The position numbers were made by a program, and so were the translations under genes. The notes under the pieces were generated by a model. It made no database searches. It had not been told where the DNA came from and was given only the letters and a program-made list of their open reading frames with translations. A DNA stretch of 64,000 bases from an uncultured Lachnospiraceae bacterium. Its GTDB lineage: Bacteria > Bacillota > Clostridia > Lachnospirales > Lachnospiraceae. Every line of letters begins with the position of its first letter. The stretch's first letter is position 1. Positions 16,846 to 25,005 of the stretch are shown piece after piece. The stretch is from the NCBI GenBank assembly GCA_910577675.1, contig CAJTOR010000011.1, forward strand, positions 1-64,000, written 5' to 3'.

Positions 16846-19659
16846 ATGAGAACGGAAGAATATGGGAAACGCCAGAAAACAAAATATTTTTTACTCTACA
16901 CTGTGGTGTTCCTGCCGGTGGTCTGGCTTGTATTTCGGTATTTCTTTCATGGAAACCGGACTTTTGTGTGGATGCCTGACGGTTGGCGGCAGCATTATAA
17001 AGGGCTATTGTATTATTCGGAATGGATAAGGGAGGTTCTTAGAAGGATTTTTGTGGAGCATAATTTTGAACTTCCCGCCTACAGTTTCAGTATCGGCTAT
17101 GGCTCGGATGTACTGACAACGCTGCATTACTATGCGATTGGCGACCCGCTTACATTGATTGCCGCTTTTATCCCGGAAGAGCATATGCTGAGGTTCTATG
17201 AGATATTGCTTATATTGCGCCTCTACCTGGCAGGAGTGGCATTTTCATGTTATTGTTTTTATCGCGGGAAGAGGGATAACTGCGCCGTGCTGGCGGGAAC
17301 ATTCCTCTATGTCTTCTGCGGTTATGCGCTCTTTGCAGGTGTGCGCCACCCCTATTTTATTAACCCTATGATCTACCTGCCGCTTTTGCTTTTGGGTGCG
17401 GAAAGATTTATGAAAGAAAAGAAAGGGGGACTCTTTGTCGGGAGTGTGTTCCTTTCTGCGGTAAGCAATTTCTATTTCTTTTACACACTCGCTTTCTTTA
17501 CGGCATTGTACGTGGTTTTTTGCCTGGTTTTCCGGTACGGGCGAGGGGAATGGAAAAAAGCTCTGCAAAAGCTTATTGGGCTGGCAGGATATGCAGTGCT
17601 TGGTGTGATGATGGCAGCGGTAATCCTTCTACCGGTGATTTTGATGTTTATGGGAAATTCGCGCCTTTCGACCGGGTATACATTTGAGCCGCTCTATGGC
17701 AGCAGGTATTACGGGTCATTCCTGCCAGCTTTTTTGTCCTACGGTACACCGGGTTTCTGGTGTCGGATGGGATATGCGGGAATTGCAGTTGTGGCGCTGG
17801 CCTCGCTGTTTTCCGGAATATATAAAAAGAGGGGGCAGGAGGGGGGAGGCTTTGATATCCCCCGCCTTGCGCATGGAGTTGCTTTTTTGCTGCTCACCAT
17901 CTTTTTGCTCCTTCCTGGTGCCGGGTATGTACTGAATGGGTTTGCCTATGTTTCAAACCGGTGGGAGTACAGTTACAGTATGTTGGTTGCCTTTATCCTG
18001 GTGATGGAATGGAAAAAGATATTTTGCCTTAGTTTAAAAAAGTTTCTTGCCATTGCGGGGTTCATAACCCTGTATGCGGGTGTCAGCATTTGGGCTGCGA
18101 AAGAATTTGCTTCAGAAATGGAGGGGAATGTGTGGATGGCATCCGTAGCCCTGTTTGCCTCCCTTGCCGTGCTCGCTGTGGCGAATGGGATGAAAAAGCG
18201 TCTAAAAGGCGGCGGGAAAAGCATATTAAAGATGGCGGCACAGGTTTTGGTGTTTATGTTCATGCTTGGCAATATCGCTGCCACCGCTTATTGTTCCTAC
18301 TCGAAGGAACAGGGGGATTACGCTTCTGAATTTAAGAGAAGGAGCCGTTTTGCAAAGGATTTTGTAAAGTCCGAGGCGGGTGCAATTCTCTCGGCGGACG
18401 GGGAGGGGGATGAATTCTATCGCTATACCGGGCGTGACCTGATTCCGAATGCATCGTTAAAGACAGGCGTGCACAATACACAGTTTTACTGGAGCCTCGG
18501 CAATGGTGTGATTGCGGAATATTTTGCACAGCAGGAGCTGATGGAGAATGTAACCTTCAATTATATGGGGCTTGATGACCGGGCGGCACTCTGTGCACTT
18601 GCCGCGGTAAAATATCATGTAACCGTGGAAAGCGGGGAGGGATATGCGCCATATGGGTATGAGAAAGTGGAACTTCCGGAAGAATATAATAAATATCATG
18701 TATTTTATAATACACTTTCGCTTCCGCTTGGCTATACCTACAAAAATTATATTCTGTATGATAACTATGCGCCGCTTACTGCGCTGCAAAAGCAGGAAGC
18801 GCTTTTGCAGGGTGTGGTTTTAGAGGAAGTGCCGGAGGGATTTGGGGAAATACAGCCCGTTGATACTGGGGTGGAGAGGGAATTTACTGTAAGTTATGAT
18901 GAGAAAAAGATTACAGAAACAAAGGACGGTTTTCTTGTTAAAAAGAAAAATGCATCTGTAACCTTTGAGTTTGACGGGCTTAAAGACTGTGAAACTTACC
19001 TGGTAATTTCGGGGTTGTATTATGACTGGACAAAGCTTTCCGGCTACAGGGATATCGAACAGAAAATGACACTTACCATCACGGCTCAGGATGAGTATGG
19101 CAGGGCGGTGCAGAAGGAGTTAAAATATCTCGGTGCGGCGCAGGAACATTACAGCGGGCGGAATGATTATTCTGTCAATCTCTGCTACAGCGAGGGGAGG
19201 AAGGTTTCTGTTTCTGTTAAGTTTCCGCGCACCGGCACATACCGGATGGACGGGGTAAAGATTATCTGTCAGCCGATGCAAAGTTATGAAGCCGCCGTTT
19301 TAAAGCTTTCCGATGAAACATTGCAGAATGTGCAGCTTTTTGATGATAACGCAGTCCATGCAACAAACCGCGTAAGCGGCAATATCAACCTGTCAGAGGC
19401 AAAACTCCTGGTGCTTACCATCCCCTATTCGGATGGGTGGAGCGCGTATGTGGATGGCGAGCCCCAGAAGATACTGCGGGCAAACACCATGTTTTGTGCG
19501 CTTTCCCTGGAGGCGGGGGAACATGAAATCACACTGCGCTACCGCACACCCGGACTTTTGATGGGAACCCTGGTATCGTTTTTGGGTGTTCTTATCTTTG
19601 CGGGGTGTCTTATATACCAAAGGATATTTAAACTGTCGATTGTGCCAGACAGGGGATAG
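16846..19659 (+). CDS. YfhO-family membrane protein, probable extracytoplasmic glycosyltransferase
   Basis: This 937-residue protein is read from ATG 16846 (a TTG at 16843 is also in frame; AAAGG at 16832-16836 suits the ATG). The first 480 residues hold a dozen or more membrane segments with the early loop FVWMPDGWRQHYKGLLYY, which is the YfhO signature with acidic residues in a GT-C-like loop. The last 430 residues are a soluble outer domain ending in GWSAYVDGEPQKI and EAGEHEITLRYRTPG, followed by a final helix. The family transfers a sugar from undecaprenyl phosphate to a surface polymer such as teichoic acid. It lies 49 bases after the GtrB-like gene and shares its promoter. The final codons fall inside repeat copy B. 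Confidence 0.85.
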   Translation: MRTEEYGKRQKTKYFLLYTVVFLPVVWLVFRYFFHGNRTFVWMPDGWRQHYKGLLYYSEWIREVLRRIFVEHNFELPAYSFSIGYGSDVLTTLHYYAIGDPLTLIAAFIPEEHMLRFYEILLILRLYLAGVAFSCYCFYRGKRDNCAVLAGTFLYVFCGYALFAGVRHPYFINPMIYLPLLLLGAERFMKEKKGGLFVGSVFLSAVSNFYFFYTLAFFTALYVVFCLVFRYGRGEWKKALQKLIGLAGYAVLGVMMAAVILLPVILMFMGNSRLSTGYTFEPLYGSRYYGSFLPAFLSYGTPGFWCRMGYAGIAVVALASLFSGIYKKRGQEGGGFDIPRLAHGVAFLLLTIFLLLPGAGYVLNGFAYVSNRWEYSYSMLVAFILVMEWKKIFCLSLKKFLAIAGFITLYAGVSIWAAKEFASEMEGNVWMASVALFASLAVLAVANGMKKRLKGGGKSILKMAAQVLVFMFMLGNIAATAYCSYSKEQGDYASEFKRRSRFAKDFVKSEAGAILSADGEGDEFYRYTGRDLIPNASLKTGVHNTQFYWSLGNGVIAEYFAQQELMENVTFNYMGLDDRAALCALAAVKYHVTVESGEGYAPYGYEKVELPEEYNKYHVFYNTLSLPLGYTYKNYILYDNYAPLTALQKQEALLQGVVLEEVPEGFGEIQPVDTGVEREFTVSYDEKKITETKDGFLVKKKNASVTFEFDGLKDCETYLVISGLYYDWTKLSGYRDIEQKMTLTITAQDEYGRAVQKELKYLGAAQEHYSGRNDYSVNLCYSEGRKVSVSVKFPRTGTYRMDGVKIICQPMQSYEAAVLKLSDETLQNVQLFDDNAVHATNRVSGNINLSEAKLLVLTIPYSDGWSAYVDGEPQKILRANTMFCALSLEAGEHEITLRYRTPGLLMGTLVSFLGVLIFAGCLIYQRIFKLSIVPDRG

Positions 19660-19707
19660 ACCCCATCGGACATAGGAGAGCAGCATACAGATATAGTTTT
19701 CTCTGAT
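19639..19707 (+). repeat. copy B of a dispersed ~70-bp element
   Basis: It aligns with 11968-12042 over its whole length apart from a 5-base gap. It starts within the last 20 bases of the yfhO-like gene, supplies that gene's stop codon, and ends 56 bases before corA. A GGGG/CCCC hairpin (19652-19664) is present. Being upstream of corA it could be a leader element, but it does not match what I know of the M-box. Confidence 0.55.
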
Positions 19708-19762
19708 ACAAAGGAATAAAAATTCTGAATAAGTAAAATATTGTAAAAAAGGAGGAGCAGCC

Positions 19763-20710
19763 ATGTTCAAAATTTATATGACGGATAATAATGTGATTTA
19801 CGAGGAAACAAAAGCCGAACCTGGCTGCTGGGTTCATATGGTGCACCCAACGGTGCAGGAATGTGAACAGGTATGCGGTCTGCTTGGTGTTGAGATTGAT
19901 ACGGCGGATTTGATGGCGGCGCTTGACGAGGAGGAGAGCGCACGTATTGAGCTGGAGGAGGGATACACATTGATCCTTGTGGATATCCCGACATTGGAGC
20001 TGCGGCACGAGAAGGAAGTTTACACCACCATCCCGCTTGGCATCTTGCTGACGCAGCAGCATATTATCACGGTGTGCGGTAAGGAAACCTCTATTTTACA
20101 GTTTTTCCAGGAAGGCAGGACAAAGGAGTTCAGCACAAAAAAGAAAATGCGTTTTGTCTACCAGATTTTGTTCCGCATTGCGGCACTCTATCAGAATAAT
20201 CTCCGCATTATAGATAAAAAGCGGATTGCGATCGAGGGAAAAGTGGAGGGGGACACGGAGGACTTTGATCTGATAGAGCTGCACGAGTTAGAGTCCACCC
20301 TGGTTTATTTTGCGACATCCCTGCGCGCGAACGGCGTTGTGCTTGACCGTCTTACTCGCTACAAGCGTTTGGAGCAGTACCCGGATGACCAGGAACTGCT
20401 CGACGATGTGATTATAGAGAACAAGCAGGCAATTGAGATGACCTCGATTTACAGGGATATTATTAAAGGTACGAGGGAACTTCTTTCCTCCATTATTGAC
20501 AAGCGGATGAACAATGCGATGAAATATCTCGCAACCATCACCATTATAATGGCAATCCCAACGATTATTTCGGGATTTTACGGGATGAATGTAAAAAACA
20601 ACAGTATCCCGTTCGCGTCGCATCCGTTCGGCTTCGGGATTGTGGCGGCAATCACAGTGGTTGTTGTACTGCTGGTGCTGATTGTGCTGCGCAGGAAGAA
20701 AATGCTGTAA
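19763..20710 (+). CDS. corA: CorA-family magnesium/divalent cation transporter
   Basis: This 315-residue protein starts at ATG 19763 with AAGGAGGAG at 19749-19757. The large N-terminal cytoplasmic alpha/beta domain leads to a long helix (RDIIKGTRELLSSIIDKRMNN) and two C-terminal membrane segments. The signature YGMN ends the first (IPTIISGFYGMNVKNN). The second is VVAAITVVVVLLVLIVL, followed by the basic tail RRKKML. These are the defining features of the pentameric CorA channel. It is convergent with the hydrolase gene, with only 8 bases between the stop codons. Confidence 0.93.
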   Translation: MFKIYMTDNNVIYEETKAEPGCWVHMVHPTVQECEQVCGLLGVEIDTADLMAALDEEESARIELEEGYTLILVDIPTLELRHEKEVYTTIPLGILLTQQHIITVCGKETSILQFFQEGRTKEFSTKKKMRFVYQILFRIAALYQNNLRIIDKKRIAIEGKVEGDTEDFDLIELHELESTLVYFATSLRANGVVLDRLTRYKRLEQYPDDQELLDDVIIENKQAIEMTSIYRDIIKGTRELLSSIIDKRMNNAMKYLATITIIMAIPTIISGFYGMNVKNNSIPFASHPFGFGIVAAITVVVVLLVLIVLRRKKML

Positions 20711-20718
20711 TACTGCCC

Positions 20719-21687
20719 TTAGAGAAAACGGAAAATTTCCCGGTAGTAAGCCCTTAGGACGGTGTCCCCGCTGTTATAAATCTCATGTTTTGTACCCCGC
20801 CATCTGTGGTACCCCGCGGAGGGAAGGTTTTTTCGGAATGTCCTGATGCGCCGTCTTGGTACATAAGCGTCATCTTCTGCCTCAAAAAGCAGGAGGGGCG
20901 CTTTTATTTTTGCAGTTTCCCGTTTTGAAACAGCGCGGGCTGCGGCTTTCAGGGCGGTGTGAAGCCAGCTATAATCCCCGCCGCCAAGCATGAATTCCGA
21001 TGTTTCTAAGCGCAGGTTATTGTAGCGGTCAAAACGCGCGCGGCTTGTTGTGCTGCTCCCCTCAAAGACTTCATCCCCATAAAAATCATGCTGCCCTATT
21101 GTATAGCAGTGCCCAAGACCAACCAGTTTCATAAAACGTGCCAGTGCAAGCACCAAAATTTCCGGAATCCCGCCTGTTTTAATGCCGAACATCGGGGAGG
21201 AGAGGATGCAACGTGAGAAAACACCCGGGTGCAGTTCCAAGTAGCGCGCCGCGATACAGCCCCCCATGGAATGCCCGTAGAGATAGAGCGGGAGCGAAGG
21301 GAAGGCGACTTTTGCCACGCGGCAAACTAAAAGATGGAGGTCACCCACATATTCGGCATCAAAATCTTTTGCGTGAATTTTGTGGGGATTTTTAACTTCG
21401 CGGAAGGAGCGGCCGTGTCCGCGGTGGTCGCAGGTGAGCACATGGTAGCCGCGGCGCAGGAAATAGTAGATCATTTCATGGTATTTGGTGCAGGTTTCCG
21501 TGTAGCCGTGGCAGAGAATAAGGACACCGTTAGGAGCGGTGGATTCGTCCGCCCGATACAGCTCATAATATAGCCCTTTTCCCGGTGCAACAAAAAGTTT
21601 TCCTGTTTGTCGGTGCGCATCAAGAAATCTTTTGCCGTCCTGCCTGAAAAATTCAATCAGTCTATTTTCCGGTATAAAATCATTCAT
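20719..21687 (-). CDS. alpha/beta hydrolase, monoacylglycerol-lipase-like (serine aminopeptidase S33 type)
   Basis: This 322-residue protein starts at ATG 21685-21687 with AAGGTGA just upstream on the minus strand. It has LILCHGYTE (oxyanion region), DHRGHGRS, the nucleophile elbow LYGHSMGGCIAARYL (Ser near residue 153), then FEAEDDAYVP (acid) and GTKHEIYN (His). These form a full Ser-Asp-His triad of the lysophospholipase/monoglyceride lipase group. No signal peptide is seen, so it is predicted cytoplasmic. Its substrate is unknown. It follows the SDR gene on the same strand with an 84-base gap, so the two may be cotranscribed. Confidence 0.87.
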   Translation of the reverse strand: MNDFIPENRLIEFFRQDGKRFLDAHRQTGKLFVAPGKGLYYELYRADESTAPNGVLILCHGYTETCTKYHEMIYYFLRRGYHVLTCDHRGHGRSFREVKNPHKIHAKDFDAEYVGDLHLLVCRVAKVAFPSLPLYLYGHSMGGCIAARYLELHPGVFSRCILSSPMFGIKTGGIPEILVLALARFMKLVGLGHCYTIGQHDFYGDEVFEGSSTTSRARFDRYNNLRLETSEFMLGGGDYSWLHTALKAAARAVSKRETAKIKAPLLLFEAEDDAYVPRRRIRTFRKNLPSAGYHRWRGTKHEIYNSGDTVLRAYYREIFRFL

Positions 21688-21771
21688 ATTTCACCTTATT
21701 TCTGCGCTGCTTTTCTGAGTATAACAAATTTGCGTCAAGCAGCGCGCGGACACAAACTTTATCTCCTTGTC

Positions 21772-22506
21772 TTAAAGAAATCCCCCGTCGAACGAAATGA
21801 CCTGTCCGGTCAGATAGGATGGGCTGTTTGCAAGCTGCCAGGTAGCTTTGGCTACCTCTTTCGGGCTTGCCAAGCGCCCCGCGGGGATTTGTTCTTTTAG
21901 TTCCTCTAATTCCTGCGCACTAAGCGCCCCCCGGTTCATTTCGGTATCAATAACGCCGCACGCTAACGCGTTTACGGCAATGCCCGCTGGTGCCAGTTCT
22001 TTTGCAAGCGCCCGGGTAAAACCGTTCACACCGCTTTTAGCGGCAGAGTAGGCGGCTTCGCAGGATGCGCCGCAGATACCCCAGACGGACGAAATATTTA
22101 AAATAGTGCCCTTTCCCCGGCGCACCATGCCGGGAACTGCAAGGTGGCAGCAGTGCATAACGGAAAGCAGGTTTACGCAGATAAGGCGTTCATATTCATC
22201 GGGGGTTAAGTCGGTGAAAAGTCCAAGTGAGGCAATCCCCGCATTGTTGACAAGGATTCCGGGCTCACCCCAGTCGCGGGAAAGTTCCGAAAAAATTTCT
22301 TTCATTGCCCCGTAGCAGGAGGCATCAGCAAGAAAGGGGCGGCATGCCACATGCAGGGCGCGGATTTCTTCGGCTGTGTTATTTAGTTCCTCCAGGCTTT
22401 TTGATGCCGTGATTGCAATATCGTATCCCCCGGCGGCAAATTCCAGGGCGATTGCGCGCCCGATGCCGCGGGAGGCACCTGTAATCAATGCGGTTTTATG
22501 TTCCAT
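21772..22506 (-). CDS. SDR oxidoreductase, FabG-like
   Basis: The 244-residue protein is read from ATG 22504-22506 on the minus strand. The frame is open upstream to 22608, but the preceding residues do not look like an SDR and the family begins at MEHKTALITGASRGIGRAIA. The T-G-x-x-x-G-x-G cofactor site, NNAGIAS, ISSVWG with the catalytic Ser, and YSAAKSGVNGFTRALAKE with Tyr and Lys are all present; the C-terminus ends SYLTGQVISFDGGF. It is a classical NAD(P)-dependent reductase resembling 3-oxoacyl-ACP reductase. Lack of other fatty-acid genes nearby makes a FabG role doubtful. Confidence 0.9.
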   Translation of the reverse strand: MEHKTALITGASRGIGRAIALEFAAGGYDIAITASKSLEELNNTAEEIRALHVACRPFLADASCYGAMKEIFSELSRDWGEPGILVNNAGIASLGLFTDLTPDEYERLICVNLLSVMHCCHLAVPGMVRRGKGTILNISSVWGICGASCEAAYSAAKSGVNGFTRALAKELAPAGIAVNALACGVIDTEMNRGALSAQELEELKEQIPAGRLASPKEVAKATWQLANSPSYLTGQVISFDGGFL

Positions 22507-22748
22507 CGATTCTGGTTTCCTCTCTAAAAGATTACATAACAGGAAAATTATAATCTTTCGGGAAGGATTGTGCAAGGGGGCAAATCGAAAGGAAGGCAGA
22601 CTGCCCATTTCTTGCGGTTTTTATCCCGATTTTTCAGAGAAGAAAAAGTGATTTTCACAGCTTTGCAAACAGCGGATATGGAGATATAATTTATAAATTT
22701 CCAATATATTTTGTTAAATGTGACGAAAAAAACTTTAAATAAAATATG

Positions 22749-22762
22749 GTAAATCGATTGAC
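22749..22762 (+). promoter_or_regulatory. near-palindrome, candidate LacI-family operator
   Basis: GTAAATCGATTGAC has its centre at the CG step (22755-22756) and is a 12-of-14 inverted repeat. It overlaps the -35 box of the promoter at 22758. A LacI-type regulator is encoded at 38397. The shape (central CG, A/T-rich arms) is that of LacI-family operators, and it does not fit the CcpA cre consensus well. Confidence 0.5.
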
Positions 22763-22786
22763 AAACCAAAAAGGATGCGGTATACT
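22758..22786 (+). promoter_or_regulatory. promoter of the carbohydrate locus
   Basis: TTGACA (22758-22763), 17-base spacer, TATACT (22781-22786). The 360-base gap between the SDR start and the GH43-like gene holds this promoter, the operator-like palindrome and otherwise only AT-rich sequence. Transcription would start about 75 bases before ATG 22867. Confidence 0.88.
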
Positions 22787-22866
22787 AAGTAAAAAGTGGT
22801 CATAACTAACAAAGGCAATCTTCTGCTCTTGTTAAATTCTATCGGATCTGAAAAGGCGGGATTTTT

Positions 22867-24972
22867 ATGAGGAAAACGGCGCGATACAGAAAATTAATAT
22901 CATCTTTTGCGATACTTGCCTTGTTGGCGGGCTGCGGTGAGAAGGGGGATTTGGATGCAACTGTTTCGCCCGGGGCACAGACTTCACCGGATGCATCGGT
23001 AACTTCCGGGGAGGATAAGACGGATAAAGATGTTTCGCCGGGGGAAAAAGATCCTGGGCAGGATGAAGCCACACCGTCCATTCCTGCGGCGCAGGGTCTT
23101 ACTTATTCCGGGAAAGATTTATCACAGATTGCACCTCTCCCGCAAAAGGAGGAACTTGTGGCAAATGATTTCCTTCTCTATTTTGTAAATTGCGCATCTG
23201 CTGCTTCTTCATCCTTGGATGGTTTCGGATTGTTCCAGAGTGTTGCGGATCAGCCATTTGGCACGGATAAGGGGAGCGGGAGGGACTGGGGATATCTTTC
23301 AGCGGAGTATATGCAGGCGCAGGGGGATGTTGAAAGCGCTGACCGGAAGGCGGCGAAGTGGGGAATTGCTGAAGATGCCGTCTACGGGGAGGATACGGGA
23401 TACCGATATTACTTTGAACTGCCGGCGGGCAATTACGAGGTAACCTGTGGTTTTTATGACCCGTTCTCGCCAAGGAATATCGATATCAGCGCGGAGGGAA
23501 AGGAGGTTATTTCGGGACAGAAAATCCTGAAATTTAAGGAAACGGAGTTCAGTTTTGAAACCGAGGTTACGGACGGGGAACTTGATCTATTCGTGTACAA
23601 TGCAAAGCGCGGGCAGGATGCGATGCAGAATCCGGAATTAAGCTATATTATTGTGAGGGCGGTGCCGGAGTACGATGGGGAGATGCTTGCGATGATGCTT
23701 GAGGCGAGCGGGGTTTCCGAGGAGGAATTAAAAGAGTACCGCACCGTGACGGTGGCAAAATACAAAGAGAGTGTTGCGGCGGCCAAAAAGGTGGCGGACA
23801 GTGACAGCGCCAGCGAAGGAGAAATCCGGGAGGCGTATGAAAATCTAAAAAAAGCGTTTGAAGGGTTGGAAAAAAAGATGGTTTATAATGCATTTACGCC
23901 GGGAAAGACCTGGCAGGATACGGACGGAAATAAAATTCAGGCACATGGCGGACAGGTACAGAAGCTTACCGTTTTAGATAAGCAGACAGGTGAGCCGGTT
24001 GAAAAATGGTGGTGGGTCGGCGAAGATAAGACGAAGGGCTACCGGGGCGGTATCTGCGCTTACAGTTCTTTTGACCTTTACAACTGGGAGTTTGAGGGAG
24101 TTGTGATGCGCAATGTGACAAGCAGGGAGGAACTTGATACGGATGAATATTTTAAGGAACTCTATGCGGGTTATACAAAGGAGCAGCTTGACAATGTATA
24201 CCGCTGTATCAATGATTCGACTTCGGTTATCGAGCGCCCTAAGATGATCCACAACGAAAAGACGGGTCAGTATCTTCTGTGGTTCCATGCGGACGGTCCA
24301 ACCGAGACGAGCGATGCAAACTATGCGGCGGCGAGCGCGGGGCTGGCTGTGAGCGAAACCCCTTACGGACCGTTCCGTTTTGTTGACCGCTACCGTTTAA
24401 ATACCTGCCCGGAGGATCAGGAGGATATGTATCCGCAGAGCAAGGGTATGGCTCGCGACATGAATCTTTTTGTTGACGATGACGGCACGGCATACATCAT
24501 CTACTCAAGCGAGGAAAATCTGACTATTTACATATCAAAATTAAATGACACTTACGATTATCTCTGCACAGACCCTGAAAAAGCGGTGTACGGAAAGGAT
24601 TTTATCCGCCTCTACCCGGGTGCACAGAGGGAAGCACCAGCGATTATCAAGAGGGAAGGGAAATATTATCTTATGACTTCCGGCGCGACGGGCTGGGCAC
24701 CGAACCAGGCGCGTTACTGGGTGGCGGACGAGATTTTTGGCGAATGGGTGGATATGGGTGACCCATGTATCGGGGATGATAAGCGCACAACCTTCGATTC
24801 CCAGAGCACCTGTATCTTTTTGGCAGATGACGGCACCGTGATTTATATGGGTGACCGCTGGAACAGTGATAATCTGGGCGATTCAAGATATATCTGGCTT
24901 CCGGTTCTGTTTGACGATGAGGGTAAGATGAGTATTTCCTGGCAGGATTCGTGGACTCTTAAAAATCCGTGA
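22867..24972 (+). CDS. lipoprotein with C-terminal GH43-like domain
   Basis: This 701-residue protein starts at ATG 22867. A lipoprotein signal ends in the lipobox LLAGCG (Cys near residue 19). A Thr/Ser/Pro/Asp-rich linker follows. Residues about 95-270 look like a carbohydrate-binding jelly roll (YYFELPAGNYEVTCGFYDP). A FIVAR-like helical segment lies near 275-335, and a five-bladed GH43-type domain takes up the last 370 residues. The motif AHGGQVQKL followed by WWWVGED and YSSFDLYNWEFEG resembles the GH43 subfamily 24 start (A-H-G-G-x, Y-Y-W-Y-G-E), a group of exo-beta-1,3-galactanases. DMNLFVDDDGTAYIIYS and EAPAIIKREGKYYLMTSG are further GH43 landmarks. It would trim an oligosaccharide at the cell surface and is the first gene of the locus. 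Confidence 0.75.
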   Translation: MRKTARYRKLISSFAILALLAGCGEKGDLDATVSPGAQTSPDASVTSGEDKTDKDVSPGEKDPGQDEATPSIPAAQGLTYSGKDLSQIAPLPQKEELVANDFLLYFVNCASAASSSLDGFGLFQSVADQPFGTDKGSGRDWGYLSAEYMQAQGDVESADRKAAKWGIAEDAVYGEDTGYRYYFELPAGNYEVTCGFYDPFSPRNIDISAEGKEVISGQKILKFKETEFSFETEVTDGELDLFVYNAKRGQDAMQNPELSYIIVRAVPEYDGEMLAMMLEASGVSEEELKEYRTVTVAKYKESVAAAKKVADSDSASEGEIREAYENLKKAFEGLEKKMVYNAFTPGKTWQDTDGNKIQAHGGQVQKLTVLDKQTGEPVEKWWWVGEDKTKGYRGGICAYSSFDLYNWEFEGVVMRNVTSREELDTDEYFKELYAGYTKEQLDNVYRCINDSTSVIERPKMIHNEKTGQYLLWFHADGPTETSDANYAAASAGLAVSETPYGPFRFVDRYRLNTCPEDQEDMYPQSKGMARDMNLFVDDDGTAYIIYSSEENLTIYISKLNDTYDYLCTDPEKAVYGKDFIRLYPGAQREAPAIIKREGKYYLMTSGATGWAPNQARYWVADEIFGEWVDMGDPCIGDDKRTTFDSQSTCIFLADDGTVIYMGDRWNSDNLGDSRYIWLPVLFDDEGKMSISWQDSWTLKNP

Positions 24973-25005
24973 TGTGTAGTCGGGGAAAAAAGAAGGGGGT
25001 TGATG

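Noticed and set aside
19660..19762. M-box (magnesium riboswitch) before corA
   Set aside because: The spacer is only about 100 bases and shows none of the M-box pattern I know; it contains repeat copy B instead.
22749..22762. CcpA cre site
   Set aside because: The outer TG and CA positions of the cre consensus do not match; a locus-specific LacI-type operator is a better fit.
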